From NCBI GenBank assembly GCA_016794365.1, contig JAEUKB010000041.1, forward strand, positions 1-64,000: 64,000 bases of DNA. The letters are read 5' to 3'. Shown here piece after piece: positions 1-8,820 of this stretch (the first letter of the stretch is position 1; every line of letters starts with the position of its first letter). Position numbers and translations under genes: made by a program. Below the pieces are notes generated by a model. It was not told where the DNA came from. It was given only the letters and a program-made list of their open reading frames with translations, and searched no databases. Source of the DNA: Myxococcales bacterium. Lineage in GTDB: Bacteria; Myxococcota_A; Polyangia; Palsa-1104; JAEUJZ01.

Positions 1-257
1 TAGCATGTGCTGCGCGTGTGCTCATCGTCCGGCTATCGGGTTGCTGCGATTTTGGCTGGTGGGGCGTTCCTCGGGGATTCCTCAACGAAGAGAAGGTCTT
101 GCGATTTCGCGCGCTTCCGTCCGCCAAGCAGTTCATCGGGAATCGATTCCACGACGGAAAGTGCCTGCTGCGGATTCCTCTTCGTCGGGTTTGTGAGGAA
201 CTGCGGACACCGACTCTTGACGCGCTGCGCAGACCACAAATCATCTACGCCGAACAG
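1..257. other. Left edge, no gene recognised
   Basis: This stretch lies downstream of the first recognisable gene, which is read from the minus strand. It has only short open frames on both strands with low-complexity Ser/Arg-rich translations and no ribosome-binding site or recognisable domain. I see no RNA gene, clear terminator or repeat here. It may hold the 3' flank of a gene outside the window. Confidence 0.5.
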
Positions 258-2378
258 CTACTGTGAGGTGTTGAGTAGGATATCGAGCTTCGACGACAGG
301 TTGGCAGCGACCACCAGATCTTCTTTGCTGTCTCCGTTCAGATCTCCCAGCGCAAAACCCCACGGGTTGTTACTGACAGAGAGCGCGGAAATCGGATCAA
401 ACTGTCCGCCCCCTTTGCCGCGAAAGACATGGATCACACCGGGCCCGGCGTTGTGGCTGGAAAAGATCAGATCGAGCCTGCCATCGCGATCCAGATCCAG
501 TGCTTCGGCATAACGATGATCGGTGGTTCCCATTGGAATGTCCGTGGTCACCGCTGTACCAAAGGTTCCATTTCCGTTTCCAGGAAAGTACGTAATCTTG
601 GTGTTTCCGCCGGTTCCTACCACCACAACGTCGGCTTTGTTGTCTCCGTCAAAGTCACCGGCTGTCACACCACCGCAGCCAGCCTGCGCCAGCGTCAGCG
701 TCACCGGATTCCCAAAGCCACCGTTTCCGTCTCCGATCAGCACCGCAGGATTTCCATTGTCGGCACCGACCACCAGATCTTGTTTTCCGTCTCCGTTAAA
801 GTCTGCGCGCGCAATCTGGCGACCGTTGGTCAGTCCATTTGAGTCCACCGCGTTCTTGAACGTACCGTCTCCTTTGCCGCGCAAGATGCTGATCGTCTTG
901 TTGATGTAGTGCATCACTGCGATGTCTTGTTTTCCATCGCCGTCCCAGTCTCCGCGCAGCAAAAATTCAGGGGTTGCAGACACCGTGATCGTGCTGCTGC
1001 TGACACCACCGCTGCCGTTGTTTAGCAAAATGCTGACCGATCCAGACAGCGAGTTGGCTACTGCCAGATCGGGCTTTCCGTCTCCGTTCCAGTCGCCCAC
1101 CACCGCATGTACGGGAGACATTCCCACCGCAACCTTGGTCGGCGCAGCCAGCGTTCCGTTTCCGTTTCCTTTGAACAGAAAGACCTCGTTGGTTCCTTGA
1201 CTGACCATCGCCACATCGCGCTGGTTGTCGGAAGTAAAGTCAGCCAGCGCTACCGAGCGCGGAAACACACCTTGGTTTTGCGTCGCTGGACTGCCAAACT
1301 CGACCTTCCCAAAGTAGTAACGGAATGCGTTGTTTAGCGTAACGGTGTGATTCCCAGGAAGCGTCACCACCAGGCTGACTTGCCCCGGATTGCCAGCCCG
1401 CAGCGGAGTCGTTCCCGTCAGCGTGGTCGCAGATCCAAACACAAGTCCACCGACTGCGTTGCCACCGAGCTGCGCGCTCAGTCCGGGACCACTAAAGAAG
1501 TTCTGTCCGCTGATCGAAATCGCAGTCGCAGCGTTTGTTGGACCAGATCCCGGCGTTACTCTGGTGAGCGTCGGTGTCGGCAAACACAGTGCGAGATAAC
1601 AGACTCTGGACTGACAGTCACGATCGAGCAGACACGCTTTTCCGTTTGTGCAAGACAGACAGTTGGTCCCACCGCAGTCCAAGTCTGTCTCATCTTGGTT
1701 GATGTTTCCGTCTACACAACCCGGCGCAATGCACTGTCGCTGCGTACACAGAGAGCTTACGCAGTCCGATCCGATGTTGCAGCCTTTCTGGTTGGCACAG
1801 CGACTTGGACAAGAGCCTCCGCAGTCGATGTCTGTCTCGGTTCCGTTGCGAATGTTGTCGGTGCAGCTTGGAACAGAGCAGCTTCCCTGATCGCACTTTC
1901 CGCTCTGACAGTCACTTGGCGCGCGACAGCTCTGATAGTCGTTACAGCGACTCGCACAAGAGCCTCCGCAGTCGGTGTCTGTCTCGTCTCCGTTCTTGAT
2001 TTGATCGGTGCAGCTTGGCAAAGCGCAGAGCTGCTGCGCACAGACCTGGCTCAGACAGTCGCTTCCTTTGCGACAAGTATGTCCGTCCGCACAGGCCTCG
2101 CAGGAGCCGCCGCAGTCTACGTCTCCTTCATCGCCATTTTGGACACCATCGACGCAGGATGCAGGCACACAGAGCGCACCTACACACTGTTTGCTCTGAC
2201 AGTCGGCATCCAGCACACACGCTTGGGAATCCATGCAGCCCACCGCGCAGCCACTGCCGCAGTCGATGTCGGACTCCCCTTCATCCAGCACTCCGTTGTC
2301 ACAGAGCGCGGGCGCTGTACACGCGGCGGCTGTCATCAGCACTCCGCAAAGCAGCCAAGAACTCGCAATCCGCATCAT
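258..2378 (-). CDS. Surface lipoprotein with Cys-rich repeats, IPT/TIG domain and VCBS/FG-GAP repeats
   Basis: A 706-residue exported protein. The N-terminus has a signal peptide ending in a lipobox-like AAAC around residue 20, so it is probably lipid-anchored. Residues about 20-270 hold five Cys-rich repeats of about 42-50 residues, each with an NG-x-E-(T/S)-D-(I/T/L)-DCGG core followed by C...C pairs. An IPT/TIG-like segment follows (about 275-355, starting LTRVTPGSGPT). The rest is a run of VCBS/FG-GAP repeats with the D-x-(D/N)-x-D-G calcium-type motif, for example DWNGDGKPDL, DWDGDGKQDI, DFNGDGKQDL and LDRDGRLDL, predicted to form a beta-propeller. Such proteins are common extracellular proteins in Myxococcota. 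No enzymatic residues are visible; adhesion or binding is inferred. The Cys repeats would be disulphide-bonded outside the cytoplasm. Confidence 0.85.
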   Translation of the reverse strand: MMRIASSWLLCGVLMTAAACTAPALCDNGVLDEGESDIDCGSGCAVGCMDSQACVLDADCQSKQCVGALCVPASCVDGVQNGDEGDVDCGGSCEACADGHTCRKGSDCLSQVCAQQLCALPSCTDQIKNGDETDTDCGGSCASRCNDYQSCRAPSDCQSGKCDQGSCSVPSCTDNIRNGTETDIDCGGSCPSRCANQKGCNIGSDCVSSLCTQRQCIAPGCVDGNINQDETDLDCGGTNCLSCTNGKACLLDRDCQSRVCYLALCLPTPTLTRVTPGSGPTNAATAISISGQNFFSGPGLSAQLGGNAVGGLVFGSATTLTGTTPLRAGNPGQVSLVVTLPGNHTVTLNNAFRYYFGKVEFGSPATQNQGVFPRSVALADFTSDNQRDVAMVSQGTNEVFLFKGNGNGTLAAPTKVAVGMSPVHAVVGDWNGDGKPDLAVANSLSGSVSILLNNGSGGVSSSTITVSATPEFLLRGDWDGDGKQDIAVMHYINKTISILRGKGDGTFKNAVDSNGLTNGRQIARADFNGDGKQDLVVGADNGNPAVLIGDGNGGFGNPVTLTLAQAGCGGVTAGDFDGDNKADVVVVGTGGNTKITYFPGNGNGTFGTAVTTDIPMGTTDHRYAEALDLDRDGRLDLIFSSHNAGPGVIHVFRGKGGGQFDPISALSVSNNPWGFALGDLNGDSKEDLVVAANLSSKLDILLNTSQ
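1570..2325 (-). repeat. Five Cys-rich coding repeats of about 130-150 bp
   Basis: DNA encoding tandem modules with the core NGDETDTDCGG and variants (NGTETDIDCGG, NQDETDLDCGG, NGDEGDVDCGG, LDEGESDIDCGS). The modules are diverged at DNA level, so this looks like old internal duplication rather than recent slippage. Confidence 0.8.
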
Positions 2379-2612
2379 ACGTCCCCCGAAATGAAGTCAA
2401 AGCCAAGCGCTATGCGGTTAGGATAGCAGACATACTTCTGCGAGCACCGTCGTGAGCAGCGCGCCATCGCAACATGTCAGAAGCGCTAATACATCTGTCA
2501 CGTTCGATGCAGTTCAGAGCACAGATCACGCAGAGCAGATCCGCAACGCAGCAAGCACTACGAAGAGGAAGTGATCGTTCGCACGCTGGATAACGGCTTG
2601 GGATGATTGGAT

Positions 2613-3170
2613 CTAGTGCTTCAGGTTGTCGCGCGAAATCAGGACTCCGCTGTGACGCAGACGCTGCTCGAACACGCGACTTCCTGTGGCTTGCCAGCGC
2701 TCATACAGTCCGATCAGATCGCTCGGCACGGACAGGTTCATGCTTGATCGCAGACAGAGCAGGACATCCACAAGGCGTGGGAAGCGCTCCGCCAGCTCAC
2801 TACATGCATCACGGAGCAGCGCGCTCAGCAGCTTGGGAGTCGCCGCAAGCTGTGAATACGCAGCGCGTCCCAGCTGCACGTAGTAATCAACGCTGATCGT
2901 GCGTCGCGACAGGCTCTCACCAAACAGACCACTCGTGGTGAGCGCGGTGTCTCCCACTTCTTGCAAGAGCCGAATCCGATCCGCAGGAAGCGCATCGGCT
3001 GCATGAATCAGCTTCAGCGCCAGCGGCTCTGGATCCAGCTGTGCGCGTGTGTAGTGACACAGCAGGTGAACCAGATAGAACTCTGTGGTGTCTTTGACCT
3101 TGACGTTCTCCGCTTGGAGCGCTCGGGTCAGAACTTCGTGGAAGTACAGCTCGACGGATGCGATCTCCAT
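2613..3170 (-). CDS. Conserved hypothetical protein, cytoplasmic
   Basis: About 185 residues from the ATG at 3170, starting MEIASVELYFHEVLTRAL. An in-frame ATG lies 24 codons upstream at 3242, but its extra residues look non-homologous, and similar proteins I recall from myxobacteria begin near the VELYF segment. There is no signal peptide or membrane helix. The predicted fold is all-helical with a conserved-looking TEFYLVHLLCHYTRA stretch. I do not recognise a catalytic motif and give no function. The gene sits between two exported-protein genes on the same strand, with about 200 bp separating it from the upstream gene, so it may have its own promoter. Confidence 0.65.
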   Translation of the reverse strand: MEIASVELYFHEVLTRALQAENVKVKDTTEFYLVHLLCHYTRAQLDPEPLALKLIHAADALPADRIRLLQEVGDTALTTSGLFGESLSRRTISVDYYVQLGRAAYSQLAATPKLLSALLRDACSELAERFPRLVDVLLCLRSSMNLSVPSDLIGLYERWQATGSRVFEQRLRHSGVLISRDNLKH

Positions 3171-3370
3171 ACTGATCCAGTCTACGGAGTCCGTATTCGA
3201 CGCCAGCAGACAAGTTTGGGAATCGAGAAGGAAGACTCCCAATTCAGGCTGTTCGGATTCCTATCGAACAGGAATGAACCGCAATTTTCCGACGGAAACA
3301 GTCCGATTGGCACCCACGCAAGGTGAGCGCTAACAAAATGCAGCGCTCCGCATCGAAATCGATCGTGCGC

Positions 3371-3868
3371 TTAGAGCGTGACCAAGTTGACCGCGATCTT
3401 GTGCTCTGGTTCCGCGATGGTGAAGCTGGATTCCGAAAAGCGCGGCGGACCCAATCGAGGACGCAGGTTGTTTGATACACCGACGGGTTCTTTGGGAATT
3501 CCGATCCAGTTGGTATCGAGCTTTCCGTTGTCGTTTACGTCGTGATAGACCGTCACCGCGTAGGTTCCCATCGGCAGGTTGGGAAAGCGCAGCTCCATCG
3601 ACGAAGAAGACACTTTCAGCGCTTGATGTTGTGCAGCCTTGGTCAGCGAAGCCGGAAAGCCTTGATCGCTGGGAAACAGCAGCGCGATCACATGTCCGCT
3701 CGCAGTAGGAAGACCGGAAATGGTCACAACCAGCGTCGATAAACTGGCAGGTGAAACAGGTGCAGGCGAAACAGACGCAGCCGGAGGCGGCACGTCAGCG
3801 ATCGCAGAAGACGCGAAGCCCAGCGCGAGCAGACAAGTGATCAGATTCCGTCGTAGCATCGGTCGCAT
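3371..3868 (-). CDS. Exported DUF2141 domain protein
   Basis: 165 residues with a signal peptide (charged n-region MRPMLRRN, hydrophobic core, cleavage probably after SSAIA near residue 24). The mature part matches DUF2141 in layout: a beta-rich start (LVVTISGLPTASGHVIALLF), then LPMGTYAVTVYHDVNDNGKLDTNWIGIPKEP, whose D-x-N-x-N-G-x-L-D-x-N motif is the family signature, then a G-(V/P)-x-N-N-x-R segment. The family is periplasmic or outer-membrane associated and of unknown biochemical role. A second ATG lies three codons in. It is read in the same direction as the Omp85-like gene upstream, with a gap of about 70 bp, so the two may be co-transcribed. Confidence 0.8.
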   Translation of the reverse strand: MRPMLRRNLITCLLALGFASSAIADVPPPAASVSPAPVSPASLSTLVVTISGLPTASGHVIALLFPSDQGFPASLTKAAQHQALKVSSSSMELRFPNLPMGTYAVTVYHDVNDNGKLDTNWIGIPKEPVGVSNNLRPRLGPPRFSESSFTIAEPEHKIAVNLVTL

Positions 3869-3938
3869 GGCGATCTCCGGCAGAGTGGACGAATGGGCCG
3901 ACGTAAAAAGTCTAGCAGTCGTCTCTGACGATTCCCGA

Positions 3939-6900
3939 CTAAAGAGAGATCGGCATGCCCCAGTTGAAGTGAATGCGACCTGGGAAGTGTAGGTACCAAG
4001 GTTCCCGCTTCCACCGCTCTGACTGCACGAGCGGAAGCTGTCCCGGCATCACCAGCGGATACGCATAGTCGAGCGACAGCGCACCAAACTGCGTCAGGAG
4101 CCTAAGTAGCGAGATTCCCACCGAAAAGCGCACATCGTTCCAGCTCATCCGCTGAAAGCCATCGAACACCGCGCCGGTATCCAAAAACAGCGCACCGACC
4201 CACGGCCAGCCACCGATCTTGGGAGTGATCGCAAACTCCCACTCTAGCTGGGACAAGATACGCGCGTTACCACCGACGGGAACGATTCGATAGGCAGCCA
4301 GATCTGGCACGGGTCCAATCGGCGCGCGAACTTCCTCGGCTCGCAGCGCATCCGCGTCGTAGCCTCTCGTCGAGCTGTCGCCACCTGCGTAGTAGCGCTC
4401 CACGACGGGCAGCGCCGGACGATTGATCGGGAAGCCGTAGTTTACGCGCAGGTTCATCTTCCAGTTGAAGCGCTTCATCCCAAACGGCCAGCCGTCCTCG
4501 GTGCGCAGCGCCGGACCAAAGGGCCGCAGCCACACCGCTTGTCCCGACAGCGCGATGAAGCTTCCACCGACGTTAAACGGCGACACCGAGCAGCACAGCG
4601 CCGCCGTCACCTGCGTCGAGAGCAAAAAGCCACTCACCGGCATCAGCGGATTGGTCGGAACCGGCAGGTTGCGCAGCAGCAGCGCCGGAGCTTCAAAGCC
4701 GACGCGACGATCCCAGACGATGCCCATCGAAAACTTCAGCGACTGCGAGCGATCTCCGTCGAGGTTTACATCCGTCGAGCCTTCCCCACGATAGAGCGGA
4801 ACCAAGATCTGGCTGATGTTAAATTCCAGCCGTCCGAACACTCGCAGCGTCGGAGGAAGTCGTCGTCCTTGTTCATCGGCGCGCGCAAAAAAGCGCGTCA
4901 GCTCTGCGTTGGCTCCGTACGACGTAACCTGCCCGATGCTGTACGTATTTTCGTTGCGCCAAAAGCCGCGCACGTCGAGACGCACAAACGGATTCCACAG
5001 CCTCGGAGCCGCGACGCGAGCCAGCAGCGACTGAACGCGCGAGCCCAGCTCTCCACGAAGCTCGACTTCCGTCCCGGTCCCGAGCAGGTTGCGCCACACA
5101 TAGTTGGCCGACGAATAGATCGGGTTGTCCGTCGAGACACCCGCGTAAATTCCCAGCTCTCCCGAGTTGTCGTAGCGCTCGGTCACTTCGATCAGCACCG
5201 GAACCGGATTGCGTCGGAGCTGCCAGTTCTTCTCTCGGGCTTCGGCGCGATATTCTTCCGTCTCACCGGGATTGGGAACGACGCGCACCGACGCAAAAAT
5301 CTGCCGAGCAATCAGGTTCTGTTCACCTTCGAGCAGCTTGTTGCGATCGAACAGATCCCCTTCTTTGAACAGCAGATCGCGACGGATGATGCTCTCACGC
5401 GTGACGAAGTTGCCGCGAATCAGGATCGGACCAAAGCGCACCGGCTCGTTTTCGGTGATCAGCCAGCGCAGCGTCACTTTGGTGTGATCCTCGTTCCAGC
5501 GCGACTGCGTCGGATCAATCGCCGCGTACGGATGTCCCAGCTCAGCCAGTTGTTCGAGCAGCCGCACCTTGTCAGAGACGACAGCTTCCGGCGTATACGG
5601 CTTGCCCGGTCGAAGCTGAAGTCCGCGCACAAGCTGCTGCTCCGTCACACGATGCGCACCGACGAACTCGACCGAGACCGCATCGACCAGCTCTTTTTGA
5701 CCTTCGTCGATCTCGAAGCGCAGGTACAGATCGCCGCTCTCTCCCGGGTCGTCTTGTGCCGTCTGAAGCCCGAGCAGCGCGAAGCTTGCCACCGCCTCAC
5801 GCGAGCGCGCCATCTTCACCGAAACCTGCGCTTTGGGATAGCCTTCTCGACGGTAAAACTCTTCGATATGATCGACATCTTGCTGAAGCGCCACCGCCGA
5901 AGCAAAGCCACCTTGCCCGATCCCCAGCACACCCAGTCGCGGATAGCGTCGCGTCCGAATCTGTTCTTCCAGCTTGCTCGCCGAATACGAAAGCGGCTTT
6001 CCCGACGGACCTGACGCAAACTCGATGTCGCGCACCTTGAGCTGCGGACCTTCGTGGATCAGAAACTCGACCTCGACGGGATCACCGCTGCGATTTTTCC
6101 AGCGCCACTTGACACGCGCCTCGAAGAAGCCTCGCTGCTGATACAAGCGATGAATGTTGCGAGCGCTCTCGTCGAGCTCATTGGCGCTGTAGTAGTTGTC
6201 GCGAAAGATCGTCACCGCCGAGCGCAGATCGCTCTGCGACAGCTCTTTGCGACCCAAAAAGTACAACTCGACGCGCTTCCGTTCTTCGACGGCCAGGTCC
6301 AGATCGACGACGCGATCTTTGCGATTGGGCCGAATCTCTCGCTTCGAGACGCGCACGCCCGCGTAGCCTTTGCTTTGGTAATGGTCCACGAGCCGCTTGA
6401 TGTCTTCGGCGATTCGCTCGGTGCTGGTTCGGCCAAACCACAGACAGCAGTGATCAAAAAAACCGTTTAGCTCCGGCGGGGACAACAGGTGAATGCCCTC
6501 GCTGCGGATGTCGCCGATGCGATAGCGCAGACGCCAAAAGCCGACGTTTAGGTTGATTTGAATGCGAACCGAAACCTGCTCAGGGTTTTCGGGCGCCCAG
6601 TCGAGCACAAACCGAGCCGTCGCGTCGTAATAGCCGGTGCGATGCAGAAAGCTCACCAGCTCGCGCTCTTGACGCTGAATGTCCGCGACGAGCGCTTCAC
6701 CTTCCGGCAGCCGATAGCCCGCGCGCCACGTCACAAAGCTGAGTATTTCCCACTCGAAGATCGGCCAGTTTCCCGTCACATACAGCCGTCGCACCACGCG
6801 CATCGGTCGCAGCGTGATAAGCAGCGTCGCATCCGGCCCAAGCGAATAGCTTGCGTGATAGCCCAGCACATCGAGATCGCGACGCACACGGGTCCGCAGC

Positions 6901-7154
6901 TCATCGTCGAAGGGCCCCGGCAAGCGCATGTCCAAAAAGCGCACGATCTTTTCGGGACTGTCACCACCGAGCAGCGTCCCACCAATCCGCACGCTGGACA
7001 CAAGCTGCGCACTCGGTGGTGTACTCGGCGCAGAAAGCTCACCCGATTCCGGCTGCGGAATCGCCCAAGCCGAACCTACACACCCCACCAGCACCCCGCA
7101 GAGCACGAGGACGGCGAGAAAGCTGTTGCCGACACGCACGCTTGCTCGGCGCAT
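3939..7154 (-). CDS. Omp85/BamA-TamA family outer-membrane protein with POTRA repeats
   Basis: About 1071 residues from the ATG at 7154 (MRRASVRVGNSFLAVLVL, a good signal peptide); an in-frame ATG at 7175 would put hydrophobic residues ahead of the charged n-region and is less likely. After the signal come several POTRA-like repeats (for example YVTGNW..., LRVNYGF-type strands and IEFVGAHRVTEQQLVRGL), then a D15/bacterial-surface-antigen barrel in the last 400 residues. The barrel carries an STRGYDAD segment, equivalent to the conserved loop-6 (V/I)RG(F/Y) motif. It ends in Leu rather than the usual aromatic residue. At over 1000 residues it is longer than E. coli BamA (about 800), so it has extra POTRAs. 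It is an outer-membrane insertion or translocation pore by family; whether it is the housekeeping BamA or a paralogue cannot be decided here. Confidence 0.88.
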   Translation of the reverse strand: MRRASVRVGNSFLAVLVLCGVLVGCVGSAWAIPQPESGELSAPSTPPSAQLVSSVRIGGTLLGGDSPEKIVRFLDMRLPGPFDDELRTRVRRDLDVLGYHASYSLGPDATLLITLRPMRVVRRLYVTGNWPIFEWEILSFVTWRAGYRLPEGEALVADIQRQERELVSFLHRTGYYDATARFVLDWAPENPEQVSVRIQINLNVGFWRLRYRIGDIRSEGIHLLSPPELNGFFDHCCLWFGRTSTERIAEDIKRLVDHYQSKGYAGVRVSKREIRPNRKDRVVDLDLAVEERKRVELYFLGRKELSQSDLRSAVTIFRDNYYSANELDESARNIHRLYQQRGFFEARVKWRWKNRSGDPVEVEFLIHEGPQLKVRDIEFASGPSGKPLSYSASKLEEQIRTRRYPRLGVLGIGQGGFASAVALQQDVDHIEEFYRREGYPKAQVSVKMARSREAVASFALLGLQTAQDDPGESGDLYLRFEIDEGQKELVDAVSVEFVGAHRVTEQQLVRGLQLRPGKPYTPEAVVSDKVRLLEQLAELGHPYAAIDPTQSRWNEDHTKVTLRWLITENEPVRFGPILIRGNFVTRESIIRRDLLFKEGDLFDRNKLLEGEQNLIARQIFASVRVVPNPGETEEYRAEAREKNWQLRRNPVPVLIEVTERYDNSGELGIYAGVSTDNPIYSSANYVWRNLLGTGTEVELRGELGSRVQSLLARVAAPRLWNPFVRLDVRGFWRNENTYSIGQVTSYGANAELTRFFARADEQGRRLPPTLRVFGRLEFNISQILVPLYRGEGSTDVNLDGDRSQSLKFSMGIVWDRRVGFEAPALLLRNLPVPTNPLMPVSGFLLSTQVTAALCCSVSPFNVGGSFIALSGQAVWLRPFGPALRTEDGWPFGMKRFNWKMNLRVNYGFPINRPALPVVERYYAGGDSSTRGYDADALRAEEVRAPIGPVPDLAAYRIVPVGGNARILSQLEWEFAITPKIGGWPWVGALFLDTGAVFDGFQRMSWNDVRFSVGISLLRLLTQFGALSLDYAYPLVMPGQLPLVQSERWKREPWYLHFPGRIHFNWGMPISL

Positions 7155-7211
7155 TTGGACTATGATAGAAAGCACTGGTGAATTGTCGGGCCCAGTATAG
7201 GAGATTTTTGT

Positions 7212-7940
7212 ATGTCTGATCGTCGCGAAAACTCGCTACTTTTCTCGCTCAACCAGCTCAAAGATCTGGCGGAGGAGAGGCTGGCAGAAGAGGCAGCGGC
7301 GGTCCGCGCCCAAGAAGAGGCGGCCCGACGAGCCATTGAGGACGAAGAGCGGCGCAAGCGCGAAGAAGAAGAAGCCAAGATTCGCGCTGCCGAAGAAAAA
7401 GCCCGTCAGGAGCGAGAAGAGAAAGAGCGTCTCGCCCGAGAGGAAAAGTTCCGTATCGAAGAAGCGGAGCGACGGGCCCAAGTCGAAGCCGAAGCGCGTA
7501 TCGAGGAAGCGCGACGGATCAAAGAGACGCAAGAGCGCATCAAGAAGCAGCTTCCCTATAAGCTGCTGGCGGGCGTTGCGGCGGCCATTCTCGTCGTCGC
7601 AATGATCGTGATCGGCGTCATCATCAACAAGCGCATCGAAGACGAAAAGATGCACCAAGCCAAGCTGGCCGAGCAGCGCAAGCTAGAGCGCGAAGCCGCA
7701 GCCGCTGAAGAGCGTCGTCTCGAAGAAGAAGAGAAAAAGACCAAGAAAGCCATCGATAGCTTGGTCCGTAAGCTCGACGAGACAGCCAAAGAAGTCGATC
7801 GCAAGAAAGCCGAAGAAGACGCCAAGAAGGCCGCAGCGGCAGCGAAGTCGTCCAGCAAGAAGGGCGGCGGCGGTGGTGGCAAAGGCAAGGGCGGCGGTGG
7901 CGATGCGCCGAAGAAGGGTGGCGACGACGACGTGCTCTAG
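7212..7940 (+). CDS. Coiled-coil protein with one central transmembrane helix
   Basis: 242 residues. Residues about 15-112 are a very charged Glu/Arg/Ala/Lys coiled coil, residues 117-139 form one hydrophobic helix (LLAGVAAAILVVAMIVIGVI), residues 140-215 are a second charged helix, and the tail is Gly/Lys-rich (KKGGGGGGKGKGGGG) ending DDDVL. A Shine-Dalgarno-like AGGAG lies just before the ATG. There is no enzymatic motif. The start MSDRRENSLLFSLNQL resembles short membrane proteins I recall from myxobacterial genomes, but I cannot name a family. It is divergent from the Omp85-like gene with about 57 bp between starts and is followed by tRNA-Cys. A scaffold or envelope-spanning role is only a guess. 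Confidence 0.8.
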   Translation: MSDRRENSLLFSLNQLKDLAEERLAEEAAAVRAQEEAARRAIEDEERRKREEEEAKIRAAEEKARQEREEKERLAREEKFRIEEAERRAQVEAEARIEEARRIKETQERIKKQLPYKLLAGVAAAILVVAMIVIGVIINKRIEDEKMHQAKLAEQRKLEREAAAAEERRLEEEEKKTKKAIDSLVRKLDETAKEVDRKKAEEDAKKAAAAAKSSSKKGGGGGGKGKGGGGDAPKKGGDDDVL

Positions 7941-8036
7941 TCGCGTTCTTGTGATTTCGGCCCTTGACTGACTTGCGAAGATAGATACACTCCCATTCAC
8001 CTTCGCACGGTTTCGCCTGACGGCGAGGCTGCGCAG

Positions 8037-8108
<72 letters not shown>

Positions 8109-8196
8109 CTCAAGACGTACCAACAAGCCATTGCGGGGGATGTGCAGTGGCTTAGGCGTCGAAGCTCCCGAAGTCTTGGTTCGGAAGCGCTTCTTC

Positions 8197-8216
8197 CGCA
8201 GGAAGACATTCCTGCG
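8197..8216. terminator. Perfect stem-loop between convergent tRNA-Cys and DUF2059 gene
   Basis: CGCAGGAA (8197-8204), loop GACA, TTCCTGCG (8209-8216): an 8-bp perfect stem with a 4-nt loop. A second, weaker hairpin (CGGAAG...CTTCCG, 8182-8198) sits beside it. It lies between the 3' end of the tRNA on the plus strand and the 3' end of the DUF2059 gene on the minus strand, as expected for a bidirectional terminator. Neither side has a U-tract, so a role in RNA processing or Rho-linked ending is equally possible. Confidence 0.4.
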
Positions 8217-8225
8217 AAATCAGGT

Positions 8226-8702
8226 CTACGGCGTCAGTCCAACCTTCTTCATCGCCGCCGGAAGACGCTGCATCAGGATCGGTCCCATCTTCTGGCCGAC
8301 TTCTCCTGAGATCTCGGGAAGCAGCCGCGCGGCTTTCTTGCCAACCGGCGTCTTGTAAAACGCGATGAGCTGACGAATCTCGTCGGTGGTAAAGCGTGTC
8401 GCATAGACATCCACCGTCCAGTTTGCGAGATCGCTGTACGGCAGCGCTTCGACCACCGCCTTGCCCATCTTCACATCGGTGTCGGGTGGAACCTTGGCTC
8501 CGCTCTGCGCCATCGATGCCAGCATCTGCTTGGTCATCTGCGCGATCATCGCTTGATACGTCTCTTGCGGAGTCACCATCTGCACCAGCTCCATGGTCAC
8601 TTTGCGATCCGCATCTGCGAACGCTGCGCCACTTCCACCGAGCACAGAACAGGACAGCGCCACAGCCAACAGCCAACGGACAGAACGTGTTTGTGTTTTC
8701 AT
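8226..8702 (-). CDS. Exported DUF2059 domain protein
   Basis: 158 residues with a signal peptide (MKTQTRSVRWLLAVALSC..., cleavage probably after GAAFA near residue 30). The mature part fits DUF2059: an N-terminal helical half containing MTKQM, then the family-like segment YATRFTTDEIRQLIAFYKTP followed by GKKAARLLPEIS. The family is periplasmic, mostly helical and of unknown function. Only short tandem repeats and the peroxidase gene lie upstream on this strand, so it may be transcribed alone or by read-through from the peroxidase operon. Confidence 0.85.
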   Translation of the reverse strand: MKTQTRSVRWLLAVALSCSVLGGSGAAFADADRKVTMELVQMVTPQETYQAMIAQMTKQMLASMAQSGAKVPPDTDVKMGKAVVEALPYSDLANWTVDVYATRFTTDEIRQLIAFYKTPVGKKAARLLPEISGEVGQKMGPILMQRLPAAMKKVGLTP

Positions 8703-8734
8703 GTGCGGCTTATAACACCGTACATCCAGCGAAA

Positions 8735-8820
8735 GGAATCACTTCGCGGCGGAAGGAATCACTTCGCTACAGAAGGAATCACTTCGCTACAGAAGGAATC
8801 ACTTCGCGGCGGAAGGAATC
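8735..8820. repeat. 20-bp tandem repeat, four units plus a partial unit
   Basis: Units GGAATCACTTCGCGGCGGAA (8735-8754), GGAATCACTTCGCTACAGAA (8755-8774), the same again (8775-8794), then the first type (8795-8814), followed by GGAATC (8815-8820). The order is A-B-B-A. The array spans the 3' end of the peroxidase gene: its last full unit supplies the C-terminal codons and the TGA stop (8799-8801). Confidence 0.95.

Noticed and set aside
4539..6014. A 491-codon plus-strand frame opposite the Omp85 gene
   Set aside because: Arg/Gln-rich shadow of the barrel/POTRA gene.
8735..8820. The 20-bp array as a CRISPR array
   Set aside because: Units are directly adjacent with no unique spacers, and no cas genes are present.
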